A stretch of 64,000 nt of DNA from Alteromonas indica (lineage in GTDB: Bacteria; Pseudomonadota; Gammaproteobacteria; Enterobacterales; Alteromonadaceae), in the NCBI GenBank assembly GCA_003056425.1, contig PYVY01000005.1:124001-188000 (forward strand). The letters run 5' to 3'. The translations under genes were made by a program, and so were the position numbers. Position 1 is the first letter of the stretch, and every line of letters begins with the position of its first letter. Below, piece after piece: positions 8,708-18,900 of this stretch. The notes beneath the pieces are model-generated. The model worked only from the letters and a program-made list of their open reading frames with translations, did not search any database and had not been told where the DNA came from.

Positions 8708-8731
8708 CTGGCCTAGCCCTGGCGGGGCCAG
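8708..8731. other. hairpin after the TonB receptor
   Basis: CTGGCC ... GGCCAG (six-base arms, 12-base loop), preceded by GCCGG-AAAA-CCGGC at 8670-8683. Both lie between the receptor stop and the receiver gene. No T-run follows, so termination here is only possible, not shown. Confidence 0.35.
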
Positions 8732-8833
8732 CGCTATGGTAAAAATCAACCTAAAGTTTAATGGGGAAAATGCCATCCCTGCACATACTTAACATCAACA
8801 CACCTGAACGCATAAGCGCATGAGGCCGCCCTG

Positions 8834-9202
8834 ATGACGAGTAAGCATATTCTTATCGTAGATGATTCTGTTTCGATACAGCAAATGTTTGCACTTTTTC
8901 TTACTCAGGCAGGGCATTGTGTAAGCGTAGCTGAGAATGGCGAAGACGCGCTTGCCCTATGCCAGCACACGCAATACGACCTTATTTTTACCGACCTGAC
9001 AATGCCATACATAAGCGGTATCCAGCTAACAAAGCAGTTACGGCAGACAGCTACATATCGCAGCGTACCTATTATCGTGGTCACTACGGATACTGACGAA
9101 CAGCAAAAACGAGCAGGGCGCGCCGCTGGTGTCACTGGTTGGGTGAGCAAACCGGCTGAACCAGCATTACTGGTGACGGTGGTGGAGCAATTGTGTGCGT
9201 AA
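8834..9202 (+). CDS. single-domain CheY-like response regulator
   Basis: 122 residues forming one receiver domain and nothing else. The acidic pocket is IVDDSVSIQ (Asp11-Asp12), the phospho-acceptor Asp is in LIFTDLTMPYISG (about residue 54), the switch Thr is in IIVVTTDTD and the conserved Lys is in WVSKPAEP (about residue 106). Such stand-alone receivers act as CheY-type signal carriers or phosphate sinks. It is directly upstream of a chemoreceptor and cheD on the same strand, so a chemotaxis role is likely, but 310 bases separate it from the receptor and cotranscription is not certain. No CheA or other core chemotaxis gene is in the window. Confidence 0.88.
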   Translation: MTSKHILIVDDSVSIQQMFALFLTQAGHCVSVAENGEDALALCQHTQYDLIFTDLTMPYISGIQLTKQLRQTATYRSVPIIVVTTDTDEQQKRAGRAAGVTGWVSKPAEPALLVTVVEQLCA

Positions 9203-9512
9203 GCTTCTATGGGGGATGCGCCAAACAGCGGTCAGGGGGAATCAATTCGGCCTTTTTTGGAGTTTTTTATTTACTTTATTAAAAGCCATCTATACTGAAT
9301 ATAATTTCGCCAATTCCCTACAAGGAAAGGGTGAGCGCTCAACCTGTACCTGGTGTACATGTAGGGCCATGGCGGGTAGGTGTTCGGCAGCAATGCATAT
9401 ATTTTTTCCGAAGGCACCCTGACATTAAATGAAGCCGCGCCGGGTATACCGGCATTTCAACAAATAAATTGTAACTACACAGTTAAGCAAGAAATATATC
9501 AGGAGAGAAGTT
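9203..9512. other. gene-free leader of the PAS chemoreceptor
   Basis: A 310-base gap between the receiver and the chemoreceptor. It is A/T-rich in the middle (around 9256-9310) and most likely holds the receptor promoter, but neither a clear sigma-70 pair nor a sigma-28 flagellar promoter (TAAA, then GCCGATAA) could be found by eye. An AGGAGAG ribosome-binding site sits at the 3' end just before the receptor ATG. I see no riboswitch. Confidence 0.5.
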
Positions 9513-11753
9513 ATGGGTGTATTTAACTGGTTGAAAGCCGAACCAGCGCTCAATCAAAATTGTGAACAAATAATGGACAGCAGCCCGGCTGGTTTTATTA
9601 TCACAGACACGCAGTTTGATATTACCTATGTAAATCAGGCCGCCATAAAGTTATTACAGGCAGGGCAGGCTTCGAAATTAGTAGGTAATAACCTGGCGCA
9701 ACTGGGAATGAATTTGCAGTCATTAAGCCAGGGAACAGGGGGTACTGCTACTGTCCAGATAGATGGCCTGATGCTGGAGGCAGATATCAAACCGCTGCGC
9801 GATAGCGCCGATAAAGTATGGGGCTATGTTTCTCATCTTATTGAGAAAGAAAAAGCGATGCTTGATCAAGGGATGTTAGATGCCCTGGACCGTTCCCAGG
9901 CGGTCATTCGGTTCACGCCTGATGGCATTATTCAACACGCCAACGACAATTTTTTAAATGCGCTGGGCTACCGCTTAGAGGAAGTCGCCGGCCAGCATCA
10001 TCAAATGTTTGTAGACCGTGAGTACGCTTCGTCTGCGCAGTACAAAGCGTTTTGGCAAGACCTGCGCAGCGGTAATATCAACAGCGGTGAATTTTGCCGG
10101 TATTGTAAAGACGGCAAAGCTATCTGGATTCAGGCATCTTATAACCCGGTATACGATGAAAATGGCAGGGTTGTACAGGTCGTTAAATTTGCTACTGATA
10201 TTACTGAAGCTAAGCTGAAGAATGCGTATTTTGAAGGTCAGATTGAGGCCATACACAAGTCGCAGGCGGTAATCGAGTTTGATGTTGACGGTAATATTTT
10301 AAGTGCCAACGACAACTTTTTGAGCACAGTGGGTTATAGCCTGGACGAAATTCAGGGCAAACATCACAGTATGTTTGTCGATAGCACCTACAAAGCCAGC
10401 GCAGAATATGCCAATTTCTGGAGCCAACTGAAGCAAGGCCAGTATTTCTCTGGTGAATTCACTCGGTTTGCAAAAGGCGGCAAAAAAGTTTTCATTCAGG
10501 CTTCCTATAACCCTATTCTTGACCAGAATGGTAACCCGTTCAGAGTGGTGAAATACGCCAGTGATATTACGCCGCGTACCCAGGCGGTAAATGATATAAA
10601 ACGGGTCATGGCCAGTTTGGTAAAAGGCGATTTGAATTGCGAACTTGAGCGCGAATTTGAAGGTGACTTTAAAGAGTTGGGCGATGCTATCGGCAAGTTT
10701 GTAGTCGATATACGCTCTATTATCGGCACTATTAAAGAAGTCATGACTGCCATGTCGGGCGGCGACTTAACCGTGCGTATTGAGGATCGTTTCGAAGGCG
10801 AGTTCCAGCTACTAGGTGATGCAATCAATCAGTTTGTAGAAGAAATGGCGGCCACTATCAGCAGCATTAATGATGCTGTGGAAACCATTAATACGGCCTC
10901 CAGTGAAATTGCCTCGGGTAATGCCGATCTGTCCAGTCGTACTGAGCAGCAGGCCTCCAGTTTGGAAGAAACCGCTTCGAGTATGGAAGAGCTTACCGGT
11001 ACGGTAAGGCTAAATGCCGAGAACGCTGAGCAAGCGAACTCACTGGCATCACGCGCCAGTGAAGTGGCTAACGAAGGTGGTGAGCTAATCAATAAGGTGG
11101 TGGTAACCATGGGCGCGATTAACGCCTCGGCCCAGGAAATTTCCGATATTATCGGGGTGATTGACGGCATCGCCTTCCAAACCAATATTCTGGCCCTTAA
11201 CGCAGCGGTAGAAGCGGCCCGGGCAGGGGAACAAGGGCGTGGTTTTGCCGTGGTAGCATCTGAAGTACGCACCCTGGCTCAACGCTCGGCAGAAGCGGCT
11301 AAAGAAATTAAAGAGTTGATATCTGACTCGGTAAACAAAATTGATGGTGGCAACCAGCTGGTGAATCAGTCCGGTGAAACTATGAGCGAGGTGGTTACGG
11401 CGATTAAGCGAGTGAACGATATTATGTCGGAAATTTCAGCTGCATCGTCTGAACAGGCCACCAGTATTGAAGAAGTGGGTAAAGCGGTCAACAACATGGA
11501 CGAAATGACCCAGCAAAATGCTGCACTGGTGGAAGAAGCCGCTGCCGCTGCAGACAGTATGCAGCAACAGTCGGTGCAATTAGCTAACCGCGTAGCCACC
11601 TTCAAATTTACCCAGGGACAGCCGGTGACGGAAAAGTTCGCTCCGGTTGCCAAACCGAAGGCCAGAGCAAGGGTAACCCCGGTTATGCCTCAATCATCCA
11701 GCCAGGCACTTAAACCCAGTGTGCCGGAAGAGTCTGATTGGGAAGCATTTTAA
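9513..11753 (+). CDS. soluble methyl-accepting chemotaxis protein with three PAS domains
   Basis: 746 residues without any membrane segment. Order: a divergent PAS at about 15-110 ([21 protein letters not shown]), then two near-duplicate PAS domains at about 125-235 and 247-357 (both SQAVI-F, NDNFL, GY-L-E, QASYNP and [16 protein letters not shown]), two HAMP-like segments at about 360-450 ([16 protein letters not shown] and [16 protein letters not shown]), then the coiled signalling domain with the hairpin tip [20 protein letters not shown] near residue 550. The C-terminus ends ESDWEAF, resembling the docking pentapeptide that recruits CheR/CheB. PAS domains of this kind often bind haem or flavin for redox or oxygen sensing, but no cofactor can be assigned here. 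CheD follows directly. Confidence 0.93.
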   Translation: MGVFNWLKAEPALNQNCEQIMDSSPAGFIITDTQFDITYVNQAAIKLLQAGQASKLVGNNLAQLGMNLQSLSQGTGGTATVQIDGLMLEADIKPLRDSADKVWGYVSHLIEKEKAMLDQGMLDALDRSQAVIRFTPDGIIQHANDNFLNALGYRLEEVAGQHHQMFVDREYASSAQYKAFWQDLRSGNINSGEFCRYCKDGKAIWIQASYNPVYDENGRVVQVVKFATDITEAKLKNAYFEGQIEAIHKSQAVIEFDVDGNILSANDNFLSTVGYSLDEIQGKHHSMFVDSTYKASAEYANFWSQLKQGQYFSGEFTRFAKGGKKVFIQASYNPILDQNGNPFRVVKYASDITPRTQAVNDIKRVMASLVKGDLNCELEREFEGDFKELGDAIGKFVVDIRSIIGTIKEVMTAMSGGDLTVRIEDRFEGEFQLLGDAINQFVEEMAATISSINDAVETINTASSEIASGNADLSSRTEQQASSLEETASSMEELTGTVRLNAENAEQANSLASRASEVANEGGELINKVVVTMGAINASAQEISDIIGVIDGIAFQTNILALNAAVEAARAGEQGRGFAVVASEVRTLAQRSAEAAKEIKELISDSVNKIDGGNQLVNQSGETMSEVVTAIKRVNDIMSEISAASSEQATSIEEVGKAVNNMDEMTQQNAALVEEAAAAADSMQQQSVQLANRVATFKFTQGQPVTEKFAPVAKPKARARVTPVMPQSSSQALKPSVPEESDWEAF

Positions 11754-11766
11754 GCTAGCCCGCCCG

Positions 11767-11812
11767 CTATGCCAGTAGCCAGTTGCCCAGGTTGCTGGCA
11801 TAGTTGTTTTTT
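11767..11812 (+). terminator. Rho-independent terminator between the chemoreceptor and cheD
   Basis: CTATGCCAG (11767-11775) pairs with CTGGCATAG (11795-11803), followed by TTGTTTTTT. This is a convincing intrinsic terminator 14 bases after the receptor stop, ahead of cheD. Confidence 0.75.
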
Positions 11813-11844
11813 ATCTCACCGCTCCACGTCATGCAGGCAGCCTA

Positions 11845-12435
11845 GTGCATAACACCACCGACGCGAATTTTAGTACCTATTTTGATACCCGGTTTGCCCG
11901 TCAAACCGTTAAAATTCTGCCCGGCCAATATTACGTAACCGGTGAAGACAAGCTTATTGTAACCGTACTGGGTTCTTGTGTAGCAGCCTGTATTTATGAT
12001 CCTTACGCCAATATCGGCGGCATGAATCATTTTCTACTCCCCTCTAACGTATATGTGAAAAGCGAAGATCCGGCTATTGCCAAATATGGTGAAGAAGCGA
12101 TGTATCAGCTAATCGAAACCCTGGTCAAACATGGCGCCCAGCGGCACTTACTGGTGGCCAAGGTATTCGGAGGAGGGCAGGTGTTACAGGGATTTACCAA
12201 AAATGACGTGGGTGCTATGAACGCGAGCTTTGTCGAAGCGTATTTAGCAAACGCCGGGATCCCTATACAAAGCCGTGATTTAATGGACACTTATGCTCGT
12301 AAAGTTTATTTTTTCCCCGCCACCGGCGATGTATTTATGAAACGTATACGCGATCTTAACAATGACACTATTTTACAGCGTGAAAGCGACCATCAATATG
12401 AGTTATCCCAGCAATTTGATAGTGGTGTAGCCTGA
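11845..12435 (+). CDS. cheD: chemoreceptor glutamine deamidase CheD
   Basis: 196 residues starting at a GTG with AGGCAG eight bases upstream. CheD deamidates specific glutamines on chemoreceptors and, in some bacteria, partners CheC. The catalytic Cys is in LGSCVAACIYDP (about residue 48-53) and the His in GGMNHFLLP (about residue 60), with the later KVFGGGQV block near residue 107. It lies 91 bases after the PAS chemoreceptor on the same strand, with a terminator between, so it may be made partly by read-through. No CheC is present in the window. It converges on the SMR gene with a two-base gap. Confidence 0.95.
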   Translation: MHNTTDANFSTYFDTRFARQTVKILPGQYYVTGEDKLIVTVLGSCVAACIYDPYANIGGMNHFLLPSNVYVKSEDPAIAKYGEEAMYQLIETLVKHGAQRHLLVAKVFGGGQVLQGFTKNDVGAMNASFVEAYLANAGIPIQSRDLMDTYARKVYFFPATGDVFMKRIRDLNNDTILQRESDHQYELSQQFDSGVA

Positions 12436-12437
12436 AC

Positions 12438-12752
12438 TCAGGCCACTTTAAGTAAAATAACGCCACCGATTATTAACATCACGCCCATGTAACGCAAAAA
12501 CGAGGTAGGGTCCTGATAAAAAATTACGCCCACTAAAAACGTACCAGCCGCACCTATCCCCGTCCATACCGCGTAGGCGGTGCCGATAGGAATTTGCTTT
12601 TGTGCCAGCCACAACAGGAAGCCACTGGCGACCATAAACACTACCGCAATAATAATACCGGACCAACGCGTTTCAGGCGCCTGGGCCATTTTTAGCCCTA
12701 CCGGCCAGCCAATCTCAAGACAACCAGCAATAATCAGGTATATCCAGCTCAC
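12438..12752 (-). CDS. sugE: small multidrug resistance family exporter, SugE/Gdx type
   Basis: 104 residues with four membrane helices. The first helix has the essential Glu in MSWIYLIIAGCLEIGWPVGLK, and the WPVGLK ending rather than the EmrE pattern places it with SugE/Gdx, which mainly export guanidinium ion and some quaternary ammonium compounds. GTAYAVWTGIGAAGTFLVG in helix 3 is the usual family block. These proteins work as antiparallel dimers driven by protons. It stands alone and is convergent with cheD. A perfect palindrome lies upstream (12814-12832); no guanidine riboswitch was recognised. Confidence 0.9.
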   Translation of the reverse strand: MSWIYLIIAGCLEIGWPVGLKMAQAPETRWSGIIIAVVFMVASGFLLWLAQKQIPIGTAYAVWTGIGAAGTFLVGVIFYQDPTSFLRYMGVMLIIGGVILLKVA

Positions 12753-12813
12753 AGCGCGCCTCCTTCAGTCGTTAAGTGGTTTATAAAGCGGTATTCTAAC
12801 GACGCCAGGCAAT

Positions 12814-12832
12814 CAGGTATAGCCTATACCTG
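12814..12832. promoter_or_regulatory. candidate operator upstream of sugE
   Basis: CAGGTATAG-C-CTATACCTG: a perfect nine-base inverted repeat around a single base, 62 bases upstream of the sugE start and about 150 bases before the divergent aldo/keto reductase. This form is typical of a dimeric repressor or activator site; the regulator is unknown. Confidence 0.55.
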
Positions 12833-12982
12833 TTGACCTGCCTTCGCCGTAGGCTGAGTGGGCTTACCCAGGTTTTGCGCCGCCAAGTCGTAGGGCGATA
12901 TTGCGTGGTCTTATCCTGGCCGCGCCACGTAATAAAAATTTGATGTGTAAAACGAATTAATCAACCCAATCAGAGGCGATGA

Positions 12983-13984
12983 ATGTCTTCTACAAAAGTA
13001 ACAATGCGCACGCTCGGAAAATCCAAGTTGCAGGTCACAGAGGTCGGCCTGGGTTGTTGGCAACTGGGGGGCGATTTTGGTCCTATCGACGAGTCTAAAG
13101 CCACCGATATTGTGGATACCGCACTTGAGCAAGGGATCCGTTTTTTCGATACGGCCGATGTATACGGTGCAGGTCAAAGTGAAAGGTATTTGGGCCAGGT
13201 TCTATCTAATCAGCCCCACGATACGGTTATTGCCACCAAGTATGGTCGCGCCCAGGGGGTCTTTCCTAATAACTACAGTTTCAACAGCCTGCGAGACTCG
13301 GTCCTGCGCTCGCAAGACCGGTTACAGCGCGATCAGATAGACTTATTGCAACTTCACTGTGTGCCCCACGAAGAACTGCAAAAAAGGCATATTTTCGATT
13401 GGTTGGAAGAGATGAAGCTGGAAGGCCAGATTGCGCATTATGGTGCCAGTGTGGAAACCCTGGAAGAAGCAAAAACCTGCCTGGAGCATGCGCCTGGATT
13501 AACCTCGCTACAAATTATTTTTAATTTGATGCGCCAACAGGCCACTACCGATTTGTTCGATGAAGCGGCAGCAAAAGACGTGGGTATTATTGTCAGACTG
13601 CCCCTGGCCAGTGGTATGCTTACCGGGAAGTTCGATAAGAACACTACGTTTGATGAGTCTGACCACCGTAACTTTAATCGCAATGGCGACGCTTTTAGTG
13701 TAGGCGAAACATTTTCCGGCATTGAATTTGAAAAAGGCCTGGAGCTGGTAAACAAACTGGATCGGGAATTTAAACCCAATAGTCTGAAAATGGCACAGTT
13801 TGCAATGCGCTGGATTTTAGACCATAACGCTGTTTCTACTATTATCCCCGGCGCCAGCTCACCTTCACAGGTTACGCAAAATGCCGCGGTATCGGCTATC
13901 GCCCCACTTGATGAGGCGTTGCATAAAAAACTCTATACGTTTTATCAGCAGGACATTGCTCCAGCTATTCGTTGCCCGGTATAA
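12983..13984 (+). CDS. aldo/keto reductase
   Basis: 333-residue NADPH-dependent oxidoreductase with a TIM-barrel fold. Visible family features: N-terminal LGKSKLQVTEVGLGCWQLGG, the catalytic Asp/Tyr block FFDTADVYGAGQSERYLGQVL (around residue 51-71), the Lys in VIATKYGRAQG, the His in LLQLHCVPHEEL and the coenzyme-binding end IIPGASSPSQVTQNA. It is of the AKR type close to L-glyceraldehyde or pyridoxal reductase-like proteins; the substrate cannot be told. It is divergent from sugE and followed by a hairpin (GAATGGCG ... CGCCATTC, 14003-14031) between it and the convergent cupin gene. Confidence 0.9.
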   Translation: MSSTKVTMRTLGKSKLQVTEVGLGCWQLGGDFGPIDESKATDIVDTALEQGIRFFDTADVYGAGQSERYLGQVLSNQPHDTVIATKYGRAQGVFPNNYSFNSLRDSVLRSQDRLQRDQIDLLQLHCVPHEELQKRHIFDWLEEMKLEGQIAHYGASVETLEEAKTCLEHAPGLTSLQIIFNLMRQQATTDLFDEAAAKDVGIIVRLPLASGMLTGKFDKNTTFDESDHRNFNRNGDAFSVGETFSGIEFEKGLELVNKLDREFKPNSLKMAQFAMRWILDHNAVSTIIPGASSPSQVTQNAAVSAIAPLDEALHKKLYTFYQQDIAPAIRCPV

Positions 13985-14002
13985 CCCATTACCCCGCGGA
14001 AT

Positions 14003-14031
14003 GAATGGCGTGTTGGACTAACCCGCCATTC
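14003..14031. terminator. hairpin between convergent aldo/keto reductase and cupin genes
   Basis: GAATGGCG (14003-14010) pairs with CGCCATTC (14024-14031), 20 bases after the reductase stop. There is no T-run, so it may act with Rho or just protect the 3' end. Confidence 0.4.
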
Positions 14032-14103
14032 TAATCCGATGCCCGCTTATTACCCTGCTCCCCGGCGTGTTTGTGACGCGGCGGGCGGGTAAAACAGCGG
14101 TCG

Positions 14104-15135
14104 TTAGCGGTTTAACTGATTCACCAGCATCGCGCGTAACTGTCTGGCGGTGGCTTCATCAAGCTCACTTAACATGCCTCTGGCTTCTTCAGGTAAATGG
14201 CTCCCAGCGGGCTCGTCATTAAAAATATAATAGTCAAACAAGGCTTTGAACGCCGCTTTCTCTGGGCCGGTTTTATCCCGGATAGCGAGCATGGCATGCA
14301 TCAGCGCGCTCATCCCGTTATCTAAATAGCGTGCGCTGGGGTTCCACCAGTAATTAATAAGCACATTAAACGGCGCCAGCCCTTCCACCTGATGCCACCA
14401 CATTGTGGGGATAAATATCGCATCGCCCGGGGCCAGTTCGGCCAACTTACCTGCAGCCTGAGCCTGTCGAAACCGGGGGTATCGGGTATAGTCCGGCTGG
14501 TGAAAATCAACCATACTGATGACTTGGCCGCCAGGAGTGGTTTCTAACGGCCCAGGGTAAAGGTTGGCTATCTGGTCAGGGGGAAACAAAGCCAGCCGCC
14601 GGTGACCTACCGCACAACAGGCAATATTGTACAGCGTATCGAAGTGGCATGAGGCTAGCGAGCGGTTGCCAATCCAGATACTGGCTAACGGCGGGGCCAA
14701 CGGTTTTGTGGTGGTGGCCGGCGTGAGGGTGATATCGTTGTAGTCGCGCAGGCCGGGAAAATGAGTGTCAATTTGATTAGAGGCGATATAAAGACTAGGG
14801 CAGGATGTTTCCCCTAAGGTGCGCGCGACCTGTTCAAGCATATCGGTGACCGAGCCACGGGTACTGGTGTAATTTAGGGCAGTGGCGTTATCATTGTAAA
14901 AGTAGCGGCCGTTAATATCACTCGCGCCCTGGTAAATCATGGTGGGACGACCGTTATAAAAGCTGCGCAAATAGTCCATTGCAGCTACCGGTCCAGAATG
15001 CCCATGCGCAACCAGCGGCCAGTGCTTTACTAAACCCCGCAATATCACGGGTTCGTTGCCTCGTGTAATCCAGTCTGGGATATCGTCAGCGCGAATGCCT
15101 GACACTTCGGTGCAGGTTTGGGTAATACCGAACAT
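14104..15135 (-). CDS. cupin-like JmjC-type protein (cupin_8), likely Fe(II)/2OG oxygenase
   Basis: 343 residues. The iron-binding facial triad of JmjC/FIH-type enzymes is visible: His164 and Asp166 in ASCHFDTLYN, and His248 in FIPTMWWHQVEG. The N-terminal IPDWITRGNEPVILRGLVKHWP and the GPVAAMDYLRSFYNGRP block are typical of the cupin_8 proteins that accompany SapC and tryptophan halogenases near TonB receptors. Such enzymes hydroxylate proteins or small molecules; the target is unknown. It starts two bases after the SapC stop, so the two are coupled. It is the last gene of the long minus-strand run. Confidence 0.85.
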   Translation of the reverse strand: MFGITQTCTEVSGIRADDIPDWITRGNEPVILRGLVKHWPLVAHGHSGPVAAMDYLRSFYNGRPTMIYQGASDINGRYFYNDNATALNYTSTRGSVTDMLEQVARTLGETSCPSLYIASNQIDTHFPGLRDYNDITLTPATTTKPLAPPLASIWIGNRSLASCHFDTLYNIACCAVGHRRLALFPPDQIANLYPGPLETTPGGQVISMVDFHQPDYTRYPRFRQAQAAGKLAELAPGDAIFIPTMWWHQVEGLAPFNVLINYWWNPSARYLDNGMSALMHAMLAIRDKTGPEKAAFKALFDYYIFNDEPAGSHLPEEARGMLSELDEATARQLRAMLVNQLNR

Positions 15136-15137
15136 TC

Positions 15138-15878
15138 TTAATCCTGTAAGCGCGCGTTTTTCATTTCTATCAGTTTACCCAGATTACCCATAGAGGCTAC
15201 TACCAAAAAGGCGGCTTGCAAAAAGCCTTGGCGGTGAAGCTCACCCAACTGGCTGTCGCTCAATCCATTAAGGGTTTCTTCGCAGATGGTGTAATGGCCG
15301 CCAATTTGTAACTTATCGCCGTTGTTCAATGTGATATCTACAGTAAGAGGGGCAATAAGCCCAAAATGTTCAAAAGCCTCAAACATACTGTTACTTAGCT
15401 CCATACCATCCATAATAGTGGCCAGTACCTGGCTGATACGGTTCAGGTAATCGCTGTTACCGCCTTGCGGTAGAAATAGCGCCTGACCATTGGTTTCGCT
15501 AAGTCGGGGGCTATCGGTATCAATGTGTACCATGGGTTGTGGATTATCTTCGTCCCCGTGCATGCCAATAACAAAGGGCCCGCGCGCCATCGTGGCTGGC
15601 ACATAACTCGCCATCCAGCTACCCGGATACGGGATATGGGGGACGGTTTCTGTTAAAAATAAATTTTCATGGGAACATAAACCCAGCAAGGCTATCGCTT
15701 GATAGCGTTGGGTATCAGCATTTTTATGAAATAAAATAGGGTATTCGCGCTGAATATTGGAAAATTCGGTGGGAAAGGTCAGGGTGCTGGTGATGTTATC
15801 TCCGTAAGCAACCCGATAATGGGTGTCTACCTTAATACTGGCGTGGGTGTTGTTATCCAGCAATACGTAATTTTTCAT
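15138..15878 (-). CDS. SapC family protein
   Basis: 246 residues of the SapC family, named after a Campylobacter S-layer-associated gene but of unclear biochemical role. Marks: YRVAYGDNITSTLTFPTEF, a YPILFHKN block, ALLGLCSHENLFL, and the ARGPFVIG and LFLPQGGNSDYLNRI segments. There is no signal peptide, so it is probably cytoplasmic. SapC genes recur beside tryptophan halogenases, cupin_8 proteins and TonB receptors in Xanthomonas, Caulobacter and marine gammaproteobacteria; the joint function is not established. It is separated from the receptor upstream by 107 bases that contain a terminator-like hairpin, and coupled to the cupin downstream. Confidence 0.88.
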   Translation of the reverse strand: MKNYVLLDNNTHASIKVDTHYRVAYGDNITSTLTFPTEFSNIQREYPILFHKNADTQRYQAIALLGLCSHENLFLTETVPHIPYPGSWMASYVPATMARGPFVIGMHGDEDNPQPMVHIDTDSPRLSETNGQALFLPQGGNSDYLNRISQVLATIMDGMELSNSMFEAFEHFGLIAPLTVDITLNNGDKLQIGGHYTICEETLNGLSDSQLGELHRQGFLQAAFLVVASMGNLGKLIEMKNARLQD

Positions 15879-15922
15879 AGTTACATCCTGTGTTTACTGC
15901 TACCAATGAGGTAAAAACATGA

Positions 15923-15960
15923 TAGCCCGGCGCATCGCAGAAGTCTGCATGGCCGGGCTA
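15923..15960 (-). terminator. terminator-like hairpin between TonB receptor and sapC
   Basis: TAGCCCGG (15923-15930) pairs with CCGGGCTA (15953-15960). Read on the minus strand it is followed by TCATGTTTTTACC, a short T-run. It may partly separate the receptor transcript from sapC and the cupin. Confidence 0.6.
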
Positions 15961-15985
15961 TAGTGGGTTAGTAAAGGACGACTAA

Positions 15986-18900
15986 TTAGAACGTGTAACG
16001 GGCACCTAAATTGTAGCGTGCGCCAATGTCGAGCATGTACCACAACTGATTTTCGTTACGGGCATGTTCACGGGGGTCCTCATCAGTAATGTTAATCCCT
16101 TCAAAGAATACATTCAGATTTTCGGTCAGGTTGTAACTGATGTTCATATCAATCTGGCTATAGGCTTCAATATAACCTGGGTTATTCGAACCGCCGACAT
16201 TGACGCGGTTCAAGAACTCATCACGCCAGTTGTAAGCTACCCGCGCGGTCAGGTCGTCTTTTTCGTAAACCAGTACCAGGTTAGCGGTATCGCTCAAGCC
16301 AACCAAAGCAAACTGAGATGTATTAGGATCGCTTTCATTATCAAAGCCAACATCCCCGCGTACCAGAGTATAGTTAGCCTGTACGCCGAAACCTGTGTCA
16401 CCAAAGAAGTGTTGTACAGCAAATTCCCAGCCATACAGTTTTGCTTCTCTGTTGTTCTGCGGCAAGCTGGTTCTGAATACCATTTCCGGGTCGCCTTCTT
16501 CGGGAATCAGATCCCACCCTTCGGTTTCACCCAGACGTAGAATCTGGTCGGCCGAACCGGTGTAATCAGATGCCCCATTCGGGAACGCTTCAGGGTGTTC
16601 AAGTAGCACCATCATGGCAAACAGTGAGGTATCGTCTACCGCAAAACCCTGCTCGCGCAGTGCATCTGCCGCGGCCAGAGCACGTGGGCCGATAGTTTGG
16701 TCCTGAATTCCAAAGAAAGTACGGTCTTCATTCCCGCTACCGATAAAATTAGCGACTCGTTTTTCAAAGAAGCCGGCTGATGCATAGCTTGATTCTGCGT
16801 AATAGTATTCTATCGATAAATCGAAGTTATCCGATTCAAGAGGCAGCAGTGACGGGTTTGAGGCGCTAGCGGTAGGTTGTGCGCCGTTCAGGGTGGAACC
16901 GCGTGTGCCAAATCCGCTGGGTGATACCCGCAGTGAACCATAGGGCGCCCGGGCAATCGTTTTGCTATACGAGAAACGGCCTTTAATATCGTCTGTCAGC
17001 ATGATATCAAAGTCCAGGCTCGGTAACAGATTGTCGTAGTCAGCTTCTTCTGACAAGGGGGTGGGCACTGTATTGGGGTCGGTATACGAAGCGAAGTCGT
17101 TATTGTTTTCCCAGATCAGGTAGCTTGGCGGGGTTACCAGTGAGGTAGAGGTAACATCCGTAGTTTCATAGCGCACGCCGGCTAAAAAGTTTACCGGCAT
17201 ACCACCAAGCTCGCCGCTAAGCTTGACCTGGAAATACGCCGCCAGGCTGTCTTCTTCAACAATATCATTGTTACTGAAAACCGGGCTCACCCCAAAGAAA
17301 TTTGCATCGCTGGGATACAGAGCCAACGACTCACGCGCCATTGCTATAGCGTCTGCTTCAAAGCCTACGCCATTGCTAGGGCCAATGTCGTAATCTTCAA
17401 ATTCATTCGCATAGTCAATAAACTGCAGCAAGCCTTCAGAATATTCACCTGGGTTAGCAATACCCCAGTTGCCTAAAGTCATGTTGTCGCCTGCCGTTTG
17501 ACGAGCAGTCATTTCCATGGCACGAGACTCTATCCCAAAGTCTACTTCGCCTTCATCAAACATATACTTACCATCAAGCTTAAACTGCTGGATTTCAGTG
17601 GTTTGCGAAGCATGGCGGAAGCGCATAATCGATGAACCTACATCGCCGGCATCCAGTACCCCGTTATTGTTGCCTCGGGTGGTGTCGTCATACACATTTC
17701 GATAAGTCGGAAGTTCTGGATCAAACCACCATTCTCTAGACGCTACTGTTGGTGAACCAATGCCCACTGCCAACTCGCCGCTGGCCAGGTTGTCACTGGG
17801 TCCTGCTGGTAAACTTTCCATTTTAGAGCTGTGTGCATCAAAGTTCAGCACCAGGTTATCGGTGGCTAACCAGTTAAAGTTAAACCCTACTGAGTTCAGG
17901 GTATTTTCCTGCTCACGGTAGGCTTGCTCATAGCCTTCATCTACGGTGCCGTTGTAGGTCTCTGCGGCATAGATGGGCGTCGCCACCGGTGAGTCATCAA
18001 AAATAACTTTGGTAATGTTAGAGCCATTTTGCATCCAGTTACCTATCTGGCCCAGACGCTCTTCCACGTGATTTTCCGCGTAGAAATAATCCAACGACGC
18101 CATCATCGTATCCGAAGGTGCGTATTGCAGGCTTATCTGGCCATTAGTTCGGGTACGGGAGGTATCTGAAAATTCATAGCGTAAGTCATTAGGGCGGGCG
18201 TACAGTTGGCCGTCTTCAGGGGCGTTTTCATATACGCTCATATCCGGATTGTTATAAATAGTATCAGCATCGTTAGGATCGCCCCACGTACCGATATTCC
18301 AGTCATTAACCGTGGCGCCGATGTAGCCGGAGTCACGTTTTTGGATAGTCATTGCAGCGGAGACACCAAAATTACTGTCGTCATTGCTCCAGTTAATCAG
18401 GCCCGACACTTCAGGGGTAACATCATCCCCCACCCGGTTGGTAGTATCGTGAACAGCTTTTGCACCAATAGTGGCCCGTAGTCCCGGGTTGTCTAAAGGC
18501 CGTGCGGTTTTAATATTAACTGTGGCACCAATACCACCGGTGGCAATATCGGCTTTACTGGTTTTATAGACTTCTACCGCTCTAACCCCTTCTGATGCCA
18601 GGTTAGCAAAGTCAAACGCCCGGGTGCTGCCGCCCCGCGTGTTCGTTCCACCACTGCCACCACCGTAGGTTTGCGCGGCAGGCATCATGCGCCCGTTCAA
18701 GGTGATCATATTATTATTACCACCAAACCCGCGCACGGTGATTTCGTTACCCTCACCATTGGTTCGGTTTATTGATACACCGGTAATCCGTTGCAGCGAT
18801 TCAGCCAGGTTAGTATCTGGGAATTTACCAATGTCTTCAGCTGATATGGCGTCAACCACTCCCACCGAGGAACGTTTAATAAAGGCGGATTCCGCAAGAC

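Noticed and set aside
9203..9512. Sigma-28 flagellar promoter or c-di-GMP riboswitch before the chemoreceptor
   Set aside because: No TAAA-N15-GCCGATAA-like match and no GEMM-type conserved core.
10829..11272. 147-residue Ala/Ser-rich antisense frame inside the chemoreceptor
   Set aside because: Typical shadow of the repetitive coiled-coil signalling domain.
12753..12982. Guanidine riboswitch upstream of sugE
   Set aside because: Looked for the paired ACGR-loop hairpins of the guanidine-II type and conserved guanidine-I blocks; one ACGG occurs (in GCCTACGGC on the minus strand) but no convincing stem pair.
16064..16540. 158-residue frame opposite the TonB receptor
   Set aside because: Antisense shadow of a receptor gene with clear plug and barrel features.
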